From Hoeflea_A sp039025395 (lineage in GTDB: Bacteria; Pseudomonadota; Alphaproteobacteria; Rhizobiales; Rhizobiaceae), in the NCBI GenBank assembly GCA_039025395.1, contig JBCCOK010000030.1, positions 1 to 64,000 on the forward strand: a stretch of 64,000 bases of DNA. Direction: 5' to 3'. The notes under the pieces are model-generated. The model saw only the letters and a program-made list of their open reading frames with translations. It searched no databases and was not told the origin of the DNA. The translations under genes were made by a program, and so were the position numbers. Below, one piece after another: positions 62,204-64,000 of the stretch; within the stretch, counting starts at the first letter, position 1; every line of letters starts with the position of its first letter.

Positions 62204-63253
62204 TCACGATCGGAAGTCTCCATAGGCGTGGCGAAACGACGCATCCGGCGGCGCAAAAGAAGCGCCGGCACCGCCATAGGCTGCATGCGTGTGCCACGGT
62301 AACGCTTGCGCATCCGTCAGCGCGTTCAGATCATTCATATAGTCGACAGAGTCTTCAACAAGGCCTTTGCGCATGCCCTCCCAGTCCGGGAAATGTGAAA
62401 ACGCGTCAAGCCATATCGCCCGGCCGGCCAGATAGCCGGAGGCACCGGCACGATAGGCATGGGTGAGGATATGGCGAAAGTCTGCCTTTCCGGCTCCAGC
62501 CGACAGCATCACCCATGGTCTGCCCGCCAAACGGCCCATCTCGTCAAAGGCGGCCTGCGTCTCTTCCCAATCCGCATTGCCAATGCCCGGAACATCTCCC
62601 GCATTGACCGGACTCTCCAGCTTGAAAACATCGACGCCGTAATCCGGCTTGGCGAACTCCTCGACCGAAGCCAGCACATCGTCCGTTTTCTTGCCCCGCA
62701 ATTCGACGTAGTCGCTTGTCTGATGAGCATCCTTTTCAAGCGGATAGACGAGCAGCTCAAATAGGAACGGAATATCGAAGCGGGCACAGGCCTCGCCAAT
62801 CCGTTTTGAAAAGTCCTGCTGATGTGTTTTGACGTCGGCCGAGGCGTCGGGCCGATACCAGGCCAGAACCTTGACTGCATCGGCGCCCATGCGCTTGATC
62901 TTTTCAACCGACCATTCGTCGATCTCGCGGGATCGCCGCCCGCCTGCTGCTTCTTCGAAATCGGAATCCTCGAGCGTGACGATAAGGCCTTTTGCCGGCG
63001 AAAGGAAACCGATACTGCGCGGAATGGCGTAATGCGGATCAAGCAGCATCGCCGATGACTGCGCCTCGAGCGTCTCGACCAAAAGCGCCTTGAAACGCGC
63101 GACATCCTCATAAGGCGCCTCGGCAACGCCATAGTGAGCGGCGATCGGATTCTTGATCGGCGGCCTCTGGTCGACGGCAGTCATTTTGAAGCGCCCGCCG
63201 CTATCGGCCATGCGCCGCATACCCCATAACTTGCCCGCCGAGAGTTGCATCAC
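62204..63253 (-). CDS. Class I aldolase, LacD/YihT family (candidate sulfofructose-1-phosphate aldolase)
   Basis: 349 residues from a GTG at 63253 with GGAGG 7 bp upstream; the next codon is ATG (63250). DeoC/LacD TIM barrel. The Schiff-base lysine is Lys211 in VDVFKLESPVN, aligned with LacD VDVLKVEVPVN, and a second lysine is at 128 (GADAVKVL). The active-site end is GYLAGRAIW. It resembles tagatose-1,6-bisphosphate aldolase more than the shorter YihT in length. YihT splits sulfofructose phosphate to DHAP and sulfolactaldehyde. Its start overlaps the kinase stop. Confidence 0.84.
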   Translation of the reverse strand: MMQLSAGKLWGMRRMADSGGRFKMTAVDQRPPIKNPIAAHYGVAEAPYEDVARFKALLVETLEAQSSAMLLDPHYAIPRSIGFLSPAKGLIVTLEDSDFEEAAGGRRSREIDEWSVEKIKRMGADAVKVLAWYRPDASADVKTHQQDFSKRIGEACARFDIPFLFELLVYPLEKDAHQTSDYVELRGKKTDDVLASVEEFAKPDYGVDVFKLESPVNAGDVPGIGNADWEETQAAFDEMGRLAGRPWVMLSAGAGKADFRHILTHAYRAGASGYLAGRAIWLDAFSHFPDWEGMRKGLVEDSVDYMNDLNALTDAQALPWHTHAAYGGAGASFAPPDASFRHAYGDFRS

Positions 63254-64000
63254 GCGTTTTCCTCCAAAAAATCCGCGACTTCACTGCCCTTTGGCGTACC
63301 GGTCCTGCCACCGAAACGCCGGCATTTCAGCGCCGCCGCAGCACTCGCAAAGGCAATGGCCTCCGCTTCGCTTTTGCCCTGCCCAAGGCCGAGCGCAAAT
63401 GCGCCATGCCAGACATCACCGGCGCCGAGGGTGTCCACGACATCGACCTCGAAAGCCGGCATGTGTTTGACCGTGCCATTCTCCAGCCAGAGAACACCCT
63501 TTGCGCCCTGCGTCACGCACACCCATGCCCCCGTCTCTTCTGATGCGCGCCGAAGCGCTTCTTCAGGGTCTGTACCGCTGTCATAATCAATCAGTCCGGC
63601 CTGTGAGAAAGCGATATGGCTCGCCAAACCCAACGCAGCCGGGGCCTCGCGCACAGGCGCCTCGCCGTCCAGGACGCCGCAAACGCCGCGCTGGCGTGCA
63701 GCCTGCATCGCAACCCGGGCGCCGTCCGGCCAGCGCGTGTCGGCAAGGGCAACATCGAACGCCGGGAGCGTCATCTTCTCGAGCCAACTCTCACCATCGT
63801 CGATCTGCGGGTCGCGAAAGTTGACGATGCTTCGTTCGCCTCCGGGATCGACGAGAACGGAGGAGTAGGAAGACCGTCTGCCTGTAATTCGTTTGACCAG
63901 CGAGCAGTCGACGCCTTCCTTTTCGAGGTCCGCAAGAATGATATCGCCTATAACATCGTCGCCCATACGCGCAGCCAGAACCGCGTGTCCACCCAGCCTT
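63250..64000 (-). CDS. PfkB-family carbohydrate kinase, 5' end beyond window (candidate sulfofructose kinase)
   Basis: About 250 codons; the frame stays open to the right edge and already shows the early PfkB block LGGHAVLAARMGDDVIGD. The C-terminal signature DTLGAGDVWHGAFALGL contains the catalytic GAGD Asp, and RRFGGRTGTP follows. Ribokinase-fold kinases phosphorylate sugar C1 or C6 hydroxyls; YihV of E. coli, which makes sulfofructose 1-phosphate, belongs here. The stop shares one or more bases with the aldolase start, so the two are translationally coupled. Roughly 50 N-terminal residues are missing. Confidence 0.85.
   Translation of the reverse strand, partial: RLGGHAVLAARMGDDVIGDIILADLEKEGVDCSLVKRITGRRSSYSSVLVDPGGERSIVNFRDPQIDDGESWLEKMTLPAFDVALADTRWPDGARVAMQAARQRGVCGVLDGEAPVREAPAALGLASHIAFSQAGLIDYDSGTDPEEALRRASEETGAWVCVTQGAKGVLWLENGTVKHMPAFEVDVVDTLGAGDVWHGAFALGLGQGKSEAEAIAFASAAAALKCRRFGGRTGTPKGSEVADFLEENA

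Noticed and set aside
1..64000. Mobile elements, prophage or CRISPR
   Set aside because: No transposase, phage structural gene or regularly spaced repeat array was seen. The only recombinase is XerD in its usual setting.

Overview
The window looks like about 64 kb of chromosome from an alphaproteobacterium of the order Hyphomicrobiales (Rhizobiales). The evidence is the gene content and order: an RpoH2-type heat-shock sigma factor, a CarD / FdxA / S4-protein / SUV3-like helicase block, CobS-CobT beside a DnaJ-like protein and BolA, aroK-aroB-CorC opposite xerD-accA, PhaR beside phaAB, and thiBPQ behind a TPP riboswitch. GC content is moderately high and most operons overlap by a few bases. 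I see no rRNA, tRNA, CRISPR array, prophage or insertion sequence. The genus cannot be fixed from the sequence.

Layout. 1-6 kb: galM (cut), a VWA protein, metA, a MoxR ATPase, an ABC-F ATPase and thiamine pyrophosphokinase, all on minus. 6-9.6 kb: promoter, TPP riboswitch and thiBPQ. 9.7-17.5 kb: an M48 lipoprotein protease, rpoH2, carD, fdxA, an Hsp15-like S4 protein and a large helicase. 17.5-18.1 kb: a non-coding stretch with a duplicated 28-bp element and six GTTAAC palindromes. 18.1-21 kb: phaB, phaA, phaR. 21-25.7 kb: methyltransferase, gloB, YhhN, EamA, rpmB and yhhQ. 25.8-31 kb: esterase-like protein, cobT, cobS, DnaJ-like protein and bolA. 31-36.4 kb: CorC-like protein, aroB, aroK, a 48-residue membrane protein, xerD and accA. 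36.6-47.2 kb: YafK-like lipoprotein, TusA-like, CobW-like, D,D-carboxypeptidase, M20 amidohydrolase, rpmF, GST, DUF1868, mtgA, ispA and ispG. 47.3-51 kb: a LysR pseudogene, then DUF3302 / HlyD / NodT-type efflux genes. 51-53.9 kb: a YcaQ-like protein and an MFS exporter.

The accessory region of most interest is 53.9 kb to the right edge. A minus-strand operon encodes both subunits of sulfolactate sulfo-lyase (suyA, suyB) and the two sulfolactate dehydrogenases (slcC, comC). A divergent GntR/UTRA regulator faces it across a 19-bp palindrome that overlaps the suyA promoter. Next to this lie, also on minus, a PfkB kinase (cut), a LacD/YihT-type class I aldolase, an L-fucose-isomerase-like enzyme and a Gfo/Idh/MocA oxidoreductase. 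Together they read as isomerase, kinase, aldolase and then C3-sulfonate desulfonation: a candidate sulfoquinovose-to-pyruvate-plus-sulfite pathway in one genome (sulfo-EMP-type sulfoglycolysis joined to the sulfolactate branch). The Suy part is a strong call. The sugar-sulfonate part is inference from fold families and neighbourhood. A sulfolactaldehyde dehydrogenase, a transporter and sulfite disposal are not in the window and would be expected to the right or elsewhere.
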